NCBI RefSeq assembly: GCF_028561335.1
Contig: NZ_JAQQTG010000018.1
Coordinates: forward strand, 1 to 64,000
Origin: Aequorivita todarodis
GTDB lineage: Bacteria > Bacteroidota > Bacteroidia > Flavobacteriales > Flavobacteriaceae
Length of the DNA: 64,000 nucleotides
Direction of reading: 5' to 3'
This document shows positions 52,390 through 60,777 of the stretch, piece by piece. Numbering within the stretch: position 1 is the stretch's first letter; each line of letters starts with the position of its first letter. Below the pieces are notes generated by a model. It was not told where the DNA came from. It did not search any database and saw only the letters and a list, made by a program, of their open reading frames with translations. Position numbers and translations under genes: made by a program.

Positions 52390-53778
52390 CTAAATCAATT
52401 TCAACTGGTTCACAATTTCCTGCAAGGAAGCCTTCGCATCGCCAAAAAGAATACTGCAATTGTCCAGTCCAAAAAGATCGTTCTGCACGCCGGCGTATCC
52501 TTTGTTCATACTTCGCTTAATTACAATTACCTGCTTGCTTTCATAAACACGGATGATCGGCATACCGTAAACGGGGCTGTCTGGGTTGTTTTCCGCGGCA
52601 GGGTTTACCACGTCGTTTGCGCCCAAAACCAAAACAGTATCATATTGTTCCATGTTTTCGTTGCCTTCGTCCATTTCCTTTAAACGGGAATACTCCACGT
52701 TTGCCTCGGCAAGCAATACGTTCATATGCCCAGGCATACGGCCAGCCACGGGGTGGATGATGTAATCCACTTCCACATTGCGTTTTTCCAACAAATGCTG
52801 CAGTTGGCCGCAAACGTGCTGCGCCTGTGCCACGGCAAGCCCGTAACCGGGAACGATTGCCACTTTTTGTGCAAAGGAAAGCGATAAGGCAGTTTCGGAA
52901 ACGCTAATTTCCTTTATATCCTGCGCTTCTTCAACGGCACCATTTTTACTCTTTTTAAACGTTCCTGCAAGTACTTTTAACAGGGAACGGTTCATCGCCT
53001 TACACATTAAAAGCGTAAGTAGAATTCCCGCGGCACCCACAAAAATACCGCCCGCAATCATCGCTTTGTTGGCGTAAACGAAACCTGCGAAAGCCGTTGC
53101 TATACCAGTGATACTGTTTAATAGTGAAATTACCACCGGCATATCTGCCCCGCCGATGGGCAGCACGAAAAGAACGCCATAAACCATTGCGAGCGTTGCC
53201 AAAACATACATAAAAGCGGTAAAGCCAATTGGAATGAAACCTATGAAGTAAAGCACGGGCAATATTAGCATCAATCCCAAAAGGATCCTTGCGGAAAAGA
53301 TGACGATCTTGCCGCGTCTATCTTTTACTTTTCCGGCCAATTTTCGCTCTGCGATAACACTTCCCGTTAAGGCTACCGCCCCCGTTATCAAACCGGCTAT
53401 GAGAAGAATTTGATTGCCCAGAATGGTGGTGGCCGGATCCATTTGATTGGCTTCCATCAATCCCAAAAGCATGGCGCAGCCACCGCCCGTTGCGTTGAAC
53501 AACGAGACCAGTTGGGGCATGCCGGTCATTTCAACTTTATCTGAAAGTCGTTTGCCAATGAGGGTTCCAACGGCAACGGCCAAAAGCATAATTATTAAAT
53601 TGGTATAGGGAACCGTGGCTGTAATTGCGGCCACAAAGGTGAGCACCACGGCAAGGACCATTCCCGTTGCCGCTATCAGGTTTCCGGTTTTTGCTCTTTT
53701 TGGGGAACTCATAAATTTCAAACCTCCCAAAAAGGAAAGGGTGGCCACTAAATAGCCTACTTCGATGATTGCGTACAT
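52390..53778 (-). CDS. pntB: NAD(P) transhydrogenase subunit beta
   Basis: A 462-residue subunit of the proton-translocating transhydrogenase, which reduces NADP+ with NADH at the expense of the proton gradient. The N-terminal 280 residues are about nine membrane segments; the C-terminal domain III binds NADP(H) (VAIVPGYGLAVAQAQH, VDYIIHPVAGRMPGHMNVLL, and VLGANDVVNPAA). It is the last gene of pntA1-pntA2-pntB but is separated from pntA2 by a 117-bp repeat-filled spacer. Confidence 0.96.
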   Translation of the reverse strand: MYAIIEVGYLVATLSFLGGLKFMSSPKRAKTGNLIAATGMVLAVVLTFVAAITATVPYTNLIIMLLAVAVGTLIGKRLSDKVEMTGMPQLVSLFNATGGGCAMLLGLMEANQMDPATTILGNQILLIAGLITGAVALTGSVIAERKLAGKVKDRRGKIVIFSARILLGLMLILPVLYFIGFIPIGFTAFMYVLATLAMVYGVLFVLPIGGADMPVVISLLNSITGIATAFAGFVYANKAMIAGGIFVGAAGILLTLLMCKAMNRSLLKVLAGTFKKSKNGAVEEAQDIKEISVSETALSLSFAQKVAIVPGYGLAVAQAQHVCGQLQHLLEKRNVEVDYIIHPVAGRMPGHMNVLLAEANVEYSRLKEMDEGNENMEQYDTVLVLGANDVVNPAAENNPDSPVYGMPIIRVYESKQVIVIKRSMNKGYAGVQNDLFGLDNCSILFGDAKASLQEIVNQLKLI

Positions 53779-53895
53779 TTTCTTCTAAAATTATTTGTGA
53801 AAGACATAAGACGAAAAGACCCTCCTGCGGCGGGCAAGCATAAGACGTAGGACTTTTTGTTGACGAAACCGTCTTATGTCCTACTTCATTCAGTC
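53779..53895. repeat. AAGAC-family repeat inside the pnt operon
   Basis: GACATAAGAC (53803-53812) has exact inverted partners at 53871-53880 and 53893-53902; the last one contains the pntA2 stop codon. TAAGACGTAG (53841-53850) recurs at 35154-35163. The same 10-mer is in the inverted repeat after gdhA (43754-43763). Confidence 0.8.
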
Positions 53896-54198
53896 TTATG
53901 TCAATTTTTTGGGGCTGAACATTTTGAGCATGCGCCCCGTAACGAAAAATCCGCCGGATATGTTAAGGGTGCCGAGAAAAACGGCGAACCCCCCCAAAGT
54001 GAGGTTGAGGTAATCGTCGCCCGGCACCCGAAGCATTACAATGATAGCCCCAACCAGGATAACACCGCTAATGGCGTTTGCCCCGCTCATGAGCGGCGTG
54101 TGCAGAATGGCGGGAACATTGCTTATAACCTCTATGCCTATGAAGACGCAGAAGATTACGAAATAAATCTCTTGGATGTGTTGATTTATGAAGTCCAT
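53896..54198 (-). CDS. pntA2: NAD(P) transhydrogenase subunit alpha, membrane part
   Basis: A 100-residue protein equal to the membrane domain at the C-terminus of single-chain PntA, with three hydrophobic segments (IYFVIFCVFIGIEVI, GANAISGVILVGAIIVML, LGGFAVFLGTLNISGGFF). The motif ILHTPLMSGANAISG is diagnostic. The split of PntA into two chains is usual in Bacteroidota. The last residues (KKLT) and the stop codon run into the intergenic repeat. The gap to pntA1 is 3 nt. Confidence 0.93.
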   Translation of the reverse strand: MDFINQHIQEIYFVIFCVFIGIEVISNVPAILHTPLMSGANAISGVILVGAIIVMLRVPGDDYLNLTLGGFAVFLGTLNISGGFFVTGRMLKMFSPKKLT

Positions 54199-54201
54199 AA
54201 T

Positions 54202-55335
54202 TTAGGCGGGTTGTAGTTGTTTGGTGAAATGTGGGTGTGTCCATTCGCCTTCTTCCATAATCTTACAGGCGGTCAGCAATGGGTCGTCGGTTTGGCTTTC
54301 TGCCTTTTGCTTGTACTTTAAAAAGGAGAAATAGTTATTGGAAAGCAGTTTTGAAGCTGCAACGGGTATTTCAGCAGAAAGGCTCGAGTTCCCTAAAATG
54401 GTAACTCCGTTGTGATTTATTGTTTCCTTGTTTTTTGAAAGTTCGCAGTTTCCGCCCTGTTCGGCCGCCAGGTCTATGATTACGCTACCGGGCTGCATGG
54501 CTTCCACGGAACGCGTTTCTATGAGCAACGGCGCTTTTCTTCCGGGAATGTTGGCGGTGCTTATCACGATGTTTGCCGTTAAAATATGATTGTGTATCAA
54601 TTCTTTCTGCTTTTTTTGGTATGCTTCGCTTTGTTCCACCGCATACCCCCCTGCATTTGAAGATTCGGTATAACCTTCCACTTCAATAAAGGTTGCGCCC
54701 AGGCTCCGCACTTCTTCCCCTGCAGATTTGCGCACGTCAAAAGCTTCTACTACTGCGCCCAGACGACGGGCAGTGGCGATGGCCTGCAAACCTGCTACCC
54801 CAGCGCCGAGCACTAAAATTTTTACGGGCGTCAGCGTTCCCGCAGCGGTGGTGAACATTGGGAAAACACCATTATATAGTTCCGCAGCTTTTATGACGGC
54901 CCTATATCCAGCCAGGGAGGCCATGGAGGAAAGCACGTCCATGGACTGCGCCAAGGTGGTACGTGGCAGTAAGTCCAAACTATAAACGGAAGCTGCGTTT
55001 TTTTGGTAAATAGCGAGTTTGGAATCATGAAAGAGGGGGTTGAAAATACCAATGAAGCAACAACCCCCCTTCATTTCCACTTCGCTAAAAGTATGGTTTA
55101 TGGATACGATGGTATCCGAATTCTTAAAAATTGACTCGTGAGATTGACTGATAGCTCCCGCCTGCACATACTCGGCATCTTCAATTTGTAGCGAACTGCC
55201 CAGTCCCGGCTCAAAAAGGATGTTGAGCTTCAACTCCCCGGTAAGACGTTTTACTTCCTTGGGCAACAAACAAACCCGCGGATCGTTTGGGGTTTTTAGG
55301 ATTCCTATAGTTTTGGACTGTGGCTGTTCGCTCAT
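54202..55335 (-). CDS. pntA1: NAD(P) transhydrogenase subunit alpha, NAD-binding part
   Basis: A 377-residue soluble domain I that binds NAD(H). Alanine-dehydrogenase-like folds show in IGILKTPNDPRVCLLPKEV (N-terminus), LVLGAGVAGLQAIATARRLG (dinucleotide loop) and DVRKSAGEEVRSLGA. It forms the transhydrogenase with the two downstream products. The ATG at 55335 is the first of the operon; no clear -7 box was found in the 31-bp gap to the upstream gene, so it may be cotranscribed with that gene. Confidence 0.94.
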   Translation of the reverse strand: MSEQPQSKTIGILKTPNDPRVCLLPKEVKRLTGELKLNILFEPGLGSSLQIEDAEYVQAGAISQSHESIFKNSDTIVSINHTFSEVEMKGGCCFIGIFNPLFHDSKLAIYQKNAASVYSLDLLPRTTLAQSMDVLSSMASLAGYRAVIKAAELYNGVFPMFTTAAGTLTPVKILVLGAGVAGLQAIATARRLGAVVEAFDVRKSAGEEVRSLGATFIEVEGYTESSNAGGYAVEQSEAYQKKQKELIHNHILTANIVISTANIPGRKAPLLIETRSVEAMQPGSVIIDLAAEQGGNCELSKNKETINHNGVTILGNSSLSAEIPVAASKLLSNNYFSFLKYKQKAESQTDDPLLTACKIMEEGEWTHPHFTKQLQPA

Positions 55336-55366
55336 AAGTTCATATTGAAATTTTTCTTTTTCTCTA

Positions 55367-55747
55367 TTATTTACTTAGCACGCTGAAGTATTCTTCCTTT
55401 ACTTCCCTGTACTTTTTTAGGTGCGCCAAATAGGTTTTTCTAAACTTTTCATGCTCGGTTACATAAAACATATCGCAATCCACATCTTCACATTCGGCTG
55501 CCTTTGGCAAACCTTCTTTATATTTTAAAAAGGCGTCAATGGCTGCTGCGTTTGTTTCTTTTTCACGAGCCAGTTTCTCAATTACGTTCTTGGATTCAAA
55601 CACCTTTGAAAGTTCCGTATTTCCAAGGTTCAACAGGTTGACAATCTCCTTTTCGATATAGTTGAGATGTTCTATCCAATTGTCCAACTCTATGGAATTA
55701 TTCTTAAATGCTATTGCTTCGGGGGTGTCGTGATTGTAAATCTGCAT
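55367..55747 (-). CDS. Hypothetical helical protein
   Basis: A 126-residue, charged, helical protein of unknown function, with no signal peptide. The pattern (IELDNWIEHLNYIEKEIVNL ... FRKTYLAHLKKYREVKEEYF) suggests a coiled-coil or four-helix bundle. It lies between the GreA/Rnk-like gene and pntA1 on the same strand with gaps of 26 and 31 bp, so the three may form one transcript. Confidence 0.65.
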   Translation of the reverse strand: MQIYNHDTPEAIAFKNNSIELDNWIEHLNYIEKEIVNLLNLGNTELSKVFESKNVIEKLAREKETNAAAIDAFLKYKEGLPKAAECEDVDCDMFYVTEHEKFRKTYLAHLKKYREVKEEYFSVLSK

Positions 55748-55773
55748 GATGTAAAATTTTTAAATGATAAAAA

Positions 55774-56190
55774 CTATGACAATACGTCTATATCAATTGG
55801 TCTTTCGGCCTGCTTTACGCTGGTAATTTTAAGTTCTTTGGTGCCATTGGGAAAATTCCAGATTACGGAATCGCCCTCGGCATAGCCCATTACGGCAGAG
55901 CCCATGGGCGCCAGAATGGAAATCTTGTTTGCCGCAATATCGCGTTCAGTAGGAATTACCAATTGAAATTCCGTTTTCCAGGTTCCGGATTCTACTGTAA
56001 CTACGCTGTTAAAGCGAATTACGTCAGCCGGCATTTCTTCGTGGTCATAAATGATGGCACTGGTCATTTCTCCGCTTAATTTTTTAAGGGAAACCTTGGT
56101 GTTCTCATCTTTGTAATAACCGGTAACGTTGAGTAAACGCTTTAAAAAAACGTATTCTTTCTTCTCTAATATCAAATTTCCATATTTCAT
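55774..56190 (-). CDS. GreA/GreB-type (Rnk-like) transcription factor
   Basis: A 138-residue protein whose second half is the GreA/GreB C-terminal FKBP-like domain (FQLVIPTERDIAANKISILAPMGSAVMG and EGDSVIWNFPNGTKELKI). The N-terminal helical part is shorter than the GreA coiled coil and lacks its acidic tip, as in Rnk-type proteins. It probably binds RNA polymerase and modulates it, but transcript cleavage stimulation is unlikely. Confidence 0.82.
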   Translation of the reverse strand: MKYGNLILEKKEYVFLKRLLNVTGYYKDENTKVSLKKLSGEMTSAIIYDHEEMPADVIRFNSVVTVESGTWKTEFQLVIPTERDIAANKISILAPMGSAVMGYAEGDSVIWNFPNGTKELKITSVKQAERPIDIDVLS

Positions 56191-56211
56191 GGTTTCTTTC
56201 TCTGTATTATA

Positions 56212-56267
56212 AAAGATGGAGCATCAATTGTCAATCGAGACAATTTGAGGAGGGACGCTCCATCTTT
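56212..56267 (-). terminator. Terminator of the second glutamate dehydrogenase gene
   Basis: AAAGATGGAGC (56212-56222) pairs with GCTCCATCTTT (56257-56267). A nested hairpin AATTGTC/GACAATT (56226-56245) fills the loop. A T-rich tail follows on the minus strand. Confidence 0.75.
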
Positions 56268-56282
56268 ATGGATTCAAATTAA

Positions 56283-57578
56283 TTATGGGAAAATCCCTCT
56301 AAGCACATAGGCTTTTTCAATTCTTTCAATAGCGATGCTGAATGCAGCGGTGCGCATATCAATTCCTTTTTCTTCGGAATAGGCCGTAACTTTTTTGAAA
56401 GTGGAACGAAGTTTTTTCTCCAGTTTTTCCAAAATCTCGTCCATCTGCCAAAGCTCTCCGTTACGGTTTTGAAGCCATTCAAAATAACTTCCGATTACGC
56501 CACCGGAGTTGCACATAATATCTGGAATGATGGTGATACCACGCTCCAACAATATTTTTTCGCCTTCCACATCGGTCGGGCCGTTGGCACCTTCAGCAAT
56601 TAGAGTAGCTTTTATTGTGTGTGCGTTTTCTTTGGTAATCTGGTTGCCCAAAGCTGCTGGAATACAGATGTCGCAATCCAAGCCGAAGAATTCCTTCCCG
56701 TCCATCGCGTCAGCTTCGGGGAAACCTACGATGCTGCCATTGTTGGCCTTGCCGTAGTTGAAAAGATCCTCAACCGTAATGCCTTCTTTGTTTTGAAGAC
56801 TTCCAAAAGCATCTTGCACACCTACCATTTTTGCACCTTCGTTTTCCAAGAAATGCGCAGCCCAATAGCCTACGTTTCCGAAACCTTGTACGATAAATGT
56901 TTTGCCTTTTAGGCTCTCGTTGTTCTTTTCAGCCCAAAATTTAATGGTCAAGAATACCCCGTAGCCCGTTGCCCGGTCACGACCTTCCAAACCGCCACTG
57001 CCCACAGGCTTTCCTGTAACTACGTGTTGGTTTTTGGAACGCTCGCTGGTACTCTTGGTACTCATATACGTATCTGCAATCCACGCCATGGTCTGGTCGT
57101 TGGTGTTTACGTCTGGCGCGGGAATGTCGTGCTCTGGACCAATATTTTCACCCAACGCATAGGTAAATCTTCGGGTAATGCGCTCCAATTCTCCTTTTGA
57201 ATATTTTGAAGGGTCAATCTGGATTCCTCCTTTTGCACCTCCGTAGGGCAAACCTGCCAGCGATGTTTTCCAGGTCATCCACATGGCTAAAGCACGGGCA
57301 GCGTCAATATCTACCGTTGGGTGATAGCGAAGACCACCTTTGTAAGGGCCGAGTGCGTTGTTGTGCTGCACACGGTACCCGGTGAATATTTCCACCTCGC
57401 CATTGTCCATACGGACCGGGAAGTGAATAATGATTTCAGTATTTGTGATGCTAAGAATTTTGCGAACGTTTGGGTTCAGATCAATTTTGTCTGCAGCACT
57501 GTTGAATTGCTCCAACACGTTGTCCAACATTCCTCTTTTTACAGGTTGCGGTTTTTCCACTGTTTGTGTGTTTATCAT
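56283..57578 (-). CDS. gdh: Glu/Leu/Phe/Val dehydrogenase (glutamate dehydrogenase)
   Basis: A 431-residue glutamate dehydrogenase of the shorter type typical of catabolic or dual-cofactor enzymes. The substrate lysines are Lys80 ([11 protein letters not shown]), Lys104 (MTWKTSLAG) and Lys116 (LPYGGAKGGIQ), and the Rossmann loop is VQGFGNVGYWAAHFLENEGA. It differs clearly from the NADP-type enzyme at 42359. Cofactor is not certain from sequence. Upstream is a 200-nt leader with two hairpins and a near-perfect sigma-54 promoter (57794-57809). It is monocistronic, with a terminator. Confidence 0.93.
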   Translation of the reverse strand: MINTQTVEKPQPVKRGMLDNVLEQFNSAADKIDLNPNVRKILSITNTEIIIHFPVRMDNGEVEIFTGYRVQHNNALGPYKGGLRYHPTVDIDAARALAMWMTWKTSLAGLPYGGAKGGIQIDPSKYSKGELERITRRFTYALGENIGPEHDIPAPDVNTNDQTMAWIADTYMSTKSTSERSKNQHVVTGKPVGSGGLEGRDRATGYGVFLTIKFWAEKNNESLKGKTFIVQGFGNVGYWAAHFLENEGAKMVGVQDAFGSLQNKEGITVEDLFNYGKANNGSIVGFPEADAMDGKEFFGLDCDICIPAALGNQITKENAHTIKATLIAEGANGPTDVEGEKILLERGITIIPDIMCNSGGVIGSYFEWLQNRNGELWQMDEILEKLEKKLRSTFKKVTAYSEEKGIDMRTAAFSIAIERIEKAYVLRGIFP

Positions 57579-57649
57579 TTTAATAGTTGTTTTTAAATAG
57601 TCGCCATTTCAGGCTTTCTTTGGGTTATTTTCAGTAAAGGCTCTGGGGC

Positions 57650-57717
57650 GCGGTGTTGCAGTTCGTCAAACTCACTACAGGAAAACACCGCTGAATGATT
57701 GTGCGTTAGCACACAAT
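57650..57717 (-). promoter_or_regulatory. Two hairpins in the gdh 5' leader
   Basis: GCGGTGTT (57650-57657) pairs with AACACCGC (57684-57691), and ATTGTG (57698-57703) with CACAAT (57712-57717). Both lie between the predicted start of transcription (about 57783) and the gdh ATG (57578). They could control translation or stability, or mean nothing; no known riboswitch was recognised. Confidence 0.4.
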
Positions 57718-57793
57718 AGGCAGCGTGCGCACATTCAAGACAAAGGTTTGTAGGGTTATTAATCATAATTGCTCATTGTTTGCCATTCCTATT

Positions 57794-57809
57794 GGCAAGG
57801 GGTGTGCCA
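57794..57809 (-). promoter_or_regulatory. Sigma-54 promoter of gdh
   Basis: The minus strand reads TGGCACACCCCTTGCC, matching the sigma-54 consensus TGGCAC-N5-TTGC, with GG and GC exactly 10 nt apart. Predicted transcription start is about 57783. The neighbouring minus-strand operon encodes a sigma-54 activator and its kinase. The plus strand also has a weaker GG-N10-GC pattern, but no gene follows it in that direction. Confidence 0.75.
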
Positions 57810-58192
57810 TTTAAAAAAATTATTTTGAAATAATCTATAACTAATTGATTTACAGCGTGTTCAATATTTTAAGAAGAAATATTCAATAAGAAACAACTGG
57901 GGAATATTTTCCGCTTTGGGGAGAAATTACCCAGTGAGTTCAAATTCCAAAAAGGAGAAACTCCAAATTCCAAAGCTTTTTTTTGGGATTTGGGATTTGA
58001 ACATTATCGACACAACCTCTTCCGTCCATTAGAATGAATAGTTATCCCAAAATGAAATAACGGAGCGAAGAACCCCTTTCCCTTAAAATGATTGTTGCTT
58101 CTATTTTTAAATATAGAAAAGCGGAAAGAGCCAAGCTTAACGTACAACTACGCATCAACGAATCCCGAATCAACAAATTCCAAATTAACCCC

Positions 58193-59524
58193 TCAACTAA
58201 TTTTCGAGCGGAGTGTCTTCCGGTCTATGTTGAGGATTTCGGCGGCCTTGGTTTGGTTGTTGCCCGTTGCGGCGAGTACTTTTTGAATATACTTTTTTTC
58301 CATTTCCTTCAGCGGAACCAATTCGTCCTCTGGGAAATCTATTTGATACTTTAAGGTTTCGGGCAAGTCTTTAACGCCAATGGTCCGGTCGCACATAATT
58401 ACGGCGCGTTGGATTACATTTTCCAGCTCGCGGATGTTGCCGGGCCAATCATAGCGCTGTAACAGTGCTTGGGCCTCGGGGTCGATGGTGATGTAGCGGT
58501 CTTTATATTCATTGCCGTATTTAAAGAGGAATTTATCGGCCAGCAGCGGAATATCCTCTTTCCGGTCGCGAAGCGGTGGCACGTTTATTTCCACGACCGT
58601 CAAACGGTAAAAGAGGTCTTCGCGAAAGGTTTCCTTCGCAATCATTTCTTTTAAATTGCTGTTGGTGGCGGCAATCACGCGCACGTCAATTTTTTCGGTT
58701 TTCCGGTCGCCAACCTTCATTACTTCCTTTTCCTGCAACACCCGCAGAAGCCTGGATTGAACTGACAACGGGGCATTCCCGATTTCATCCAAAAAAATAG
58801 TGCCGCCATCCGCCGCTTGAAAAAATCCGTCGCGGTTATCGTTGGCACCGGTGAAGGCACCCTTCACATACCCAAAAAGTTCCGATTCCAAAAGATTTTC
58901 AGGAATTCCGCCGCAGTTTACCGCAATAAACGGTGCGCGCGAAAACTTGCCGTTGTAGTGAATGGAACGCGCCACCAGCTCTTTGCCCGTGCCGCTTTCA
59001 CCGCTTATAAAAATGGTGGCTTTATTGTCCTTTACCCGTTCAATTATTTGGGTTACGTTTTTGATGGCTTCGCTCTCGCCAATTATTTCGTCATATCTTT
59101 TTTTCTCGGCCTGCCCGCCGTGTTGGGAGGTTTCAGCTGCGGTTTTCCGTTTCGTCTTTGTGGAAAGCGATTTTAAAACGCCCTGTTTTAATTCTTCCTT
59201 TGTAAATGGCTTCACTAAATAATCCACAACGCCCGATTTTATTGCGGAAAGCGCATCCTGCACCGAAGGATAGCCCGTAACTACCAATTTTGGCATATTT
59301 GGGTAATGTTCGGAAGCAAACTGGATGAGCTGAAAACCGTCCACTTCCGGCATTTTTAGATCTGTTATCAGTAAATCTATTTCGGTGTCGCGCAAAATGG
59401 CTACGGCCTCTTTTACCGAAACGGCCTTATAGGTATGGTAATTCATGGAATGCAGGTGCCGCTGGAGCAATTCCAAAATGTTGATGTCGTCATCTACTAT
59501 CAGTATGTTTTCCTTTTGAAGCAT
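58193..59524 (-). CDS. Sigma-54-dependent response regulator (NtrC/AtoC type)
   Basis: A 443-residue three-domain activator. The receiver (1-120) has the acidic pocket ILIVDDD, phosphorylation site Asp55 (LLITDLKMPE) and Lys in LVKPF. The AAA+ domain has GESGTGKELVA (Walker A), the sigma-54 loop GAFTGA and GGTIFLDEIGNA (Walker B). The C-terminal Fis-type helix-turn-helix is NNQTKAAEILNIDRKTLRSK. It should activate sigma-54 promoters when phosphorylated. It lies 6 nt after the kinase gene, and its nearest candidate target is the gdh promoter downstream. Confidence 0.95.
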   Translation of the reverse strand: MLQKENILIVDDDINILELLQRHLHSMNYHTYKAVSVKEAVAILRDTEIDLLITDLKMPEVDGFQLIQFASEHYPNMPKLVVTGYPSVQDALSAIKSGVVDYLVKPFTKEELKQGVLKSLSTKTKRKTAAETSQHGGQAEKKRYDEIIGESEAIKNVTQIIERVKDNKATIFISGESGTGKELVARSIHYNGKFSRAPFIAVNCGGIPENLLESELFGYVKGAFTGANDNRDGFFQAADGGTIFLDEIGNAPLSVQSRLLRVLQEKEVMKVGDRKTEKIDVRVIAATNSNLKEMIAKETFREDLFYRLTVVEINVPPLRDRKEDIPLLADKFLFKYGNEYKDRYITIDPEAQALLQRYDWPGNIRELENVIQRAVIMCDRTIGVKDLPETLKYQIDFPEDELVPLKEMEKKYIQKVLAATGNNQTKAAEILNIDRKTLRSKIS

Positions 59525-59530
59525 CGGGGT

Positions 59531-60619
59531 TTATTGTTTTGGAAAAGTAATAATAAAAATGGCTCCTGTGGGATTGTTTGGTTGATAATCTATAGTTCCG
59601 CGGTGGCTTCTTATAATACCGTGGACTACGCTAAGCCCCAAGCCAGAGCCATCACCAACGGTTTTTGTGGTGAAAAAGGGCTGGAATATTTTCTGCACGT
59701 TTTCAGCGGAAATACCCGGGCCTTCGTCAGCAATTTTTAGAATTATGTTCTTTTTTGTTTCTTCCAAAGTAATTTTTATCAATCCATTTTTGGGCGAAAA
59801 ATAGATTGCGTTCAGCACTAAATTGAAAATAACCTGCGTCAACTGGATGGTGTCGGCTTTCATTAAAACTTCTCCCTTGGGAAGCGTAACTTTGTATTTT
59901 ACTTCGTTCTTTTTAAAAGTTGGATCCAGCAGGTTCATCGCCTCGTTAATGACGGGAACAATGTCTGTTTGTCCTAAATTCTGCGGCATTTCGCAGGCAA
60001 AGAACATCAGTTTTTTTACCACTTCGCGCGAGAAAATGGCACTGTTTATAATTTTATCGATATCCTTGCTGTTTTGTGTGTTTTCGGGTTCCTTACTTTT
60101 CAGCAATTCGGCGAAGCCCAAAATATTGGCGAGCGGTGTGTTTAGCTCGTGGGCTATGCCGGCAGTTATTTCCCCTAAAATACTCAAGCGGTCCGCGTGT
60201 TCCATTTTTCGCTTTACGATAGCTTCGTTTTCGCGAATGGCTACACGCTCCAGCAGATCACCCACATTTATGGAGACGTTTTGCAGCAGTTTTTTCTCTT
60301 CCTTTAAAAAATCCTTTTTGGTGAATTTATCCGCGGGATAATGCATCCTTATAAAACCCTTGGGCTCGTTGAAAATAGAGATATTGCTTTCAATGGACAC
60401 GGTCCTTTTTGGCAAAGCCGAAGAAATAAGGTGGAAAGGTTCCGAAACAATCTCGACCGTGGCATCCTTGCTGAACTGCAACGATTTCCGAAGACTCAGC
60501 GCGATGGAATACAAGGTTTTATCCAGTGCCTTATAATCGTTATTTACAATAATGGAAGATACTTCGTAGAGACAGGTAAGCTCTTTGATACGTTCCTTGA
60601 GGTTTTTTTCTATAGTCAT
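59531..60619 (-). CDS. Cytoplasmic sensor histidine kinase
   Basis: A 362-residue kinase with no membrane segment or signal peptide. A coiled-coil and GAF-like N-terminal sensor (1-135) leads to the H box His157 (GEITAGIAHELNTPL) and a catalytic domain with the N box (QVIFNLVLNAIYFS), ADEGPGIS and GDGSGLGLSVVHGI. It should phosphorylate the response regulator encoded next. The internal ligand is unknown. The ATG at 60619 (MTIEKNLKER) is chosen because the -7 box TACCTTTG (60643-60650) lies just upstream; the longer ORF to 60718 runs through it. Confidence 0.9.
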   Translation of the reverse strand: MTIEKNLKERIKELTCLYEVSSIIVNNDYKALDKTLYSIALSLRKSLQFSKDATVEIVSEPFHLISSALPKRTVSIESNISIFNEPKGFIRMHYPADKFTKKDFLKEEKKLLQNVSINVGDLLERVAIRENEAIVKRKMEHADRLSILGEITAGIAHELNTPLANILGFAELLKSKEPENTQNSKDIDKIINSAIFSREVVKKLMFFACEMPQNLGQTDIVPVINEAMNLLDPTFKKNEVKYKVTLPKGEVLMKADTIQLTQVIFNLVLNAIYFSPKNGLIKITLEETKKNIILKIADEGPGISAENVQKIFQPFFTTKTVGDGSGLGLSVVHGIIRSHRGTIDYQPNNPTGAIFIITFPKQ

Positions 60620-60642
60620 AAATACGCGCTTCAATCTTTTTT

Positions 60643-60650
60643 CAAAGGTA
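60643..60650 (-). promoter_or_regulatory. -7 box of the kinase/response regulator operon
   Basis: TACCTTTG on the minus strand (exact TAnnTTTG), 23 nt before the kinase ATG. Confidence 0.55.
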
Positions 60651-60777
60651 TCAAATAATAATGGTTGTCCGTTTTTTTTGGTTAGACCGTAAACGCAGAA
60701 AAACTGTTTAGGACACAAAAGAAGTCTTAAACAGTTTTAAAAAAGTTCAGGATTTTATATGCTAAAATCTGAAGTAC

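Larger units (their letters stand above)
57579..58192. other. Regulatory spacer between gdh and the sigma-54 activator gene
   Basis: A 614-bp spacer without a convincing gene. From right to left it holds an inverted repeat (57939-57951 with 57989-58001, core AAATCCCAAA-type), an AT-rich inverted repeat AATATTT/AAATATT (57863-57883), the sigma-54 promoter (57794-57809), and two hairpins: ATTGTG/CACAAT at 57698-57717 and GCGGTGTT/AACACCGC at 57650-57691. Confidence 0.75.

Noticed and set aside
53857-54216. Plus-strand ORF over pntA2
   Set aside because: It is antisense to a clear transhydrogenase subunit and lacks a family match.
57794-57809. Sigma-54 promoter on the plus strand
   Set aside because: The plus-strand reading has a weak -12 (TGTGC) and no plus-strand gene follows.
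58088-58354. Plus-strand ORFs antisense to the end of the response regulator gene
   Set aside because: They are antisense shadows without a recognisable fold.
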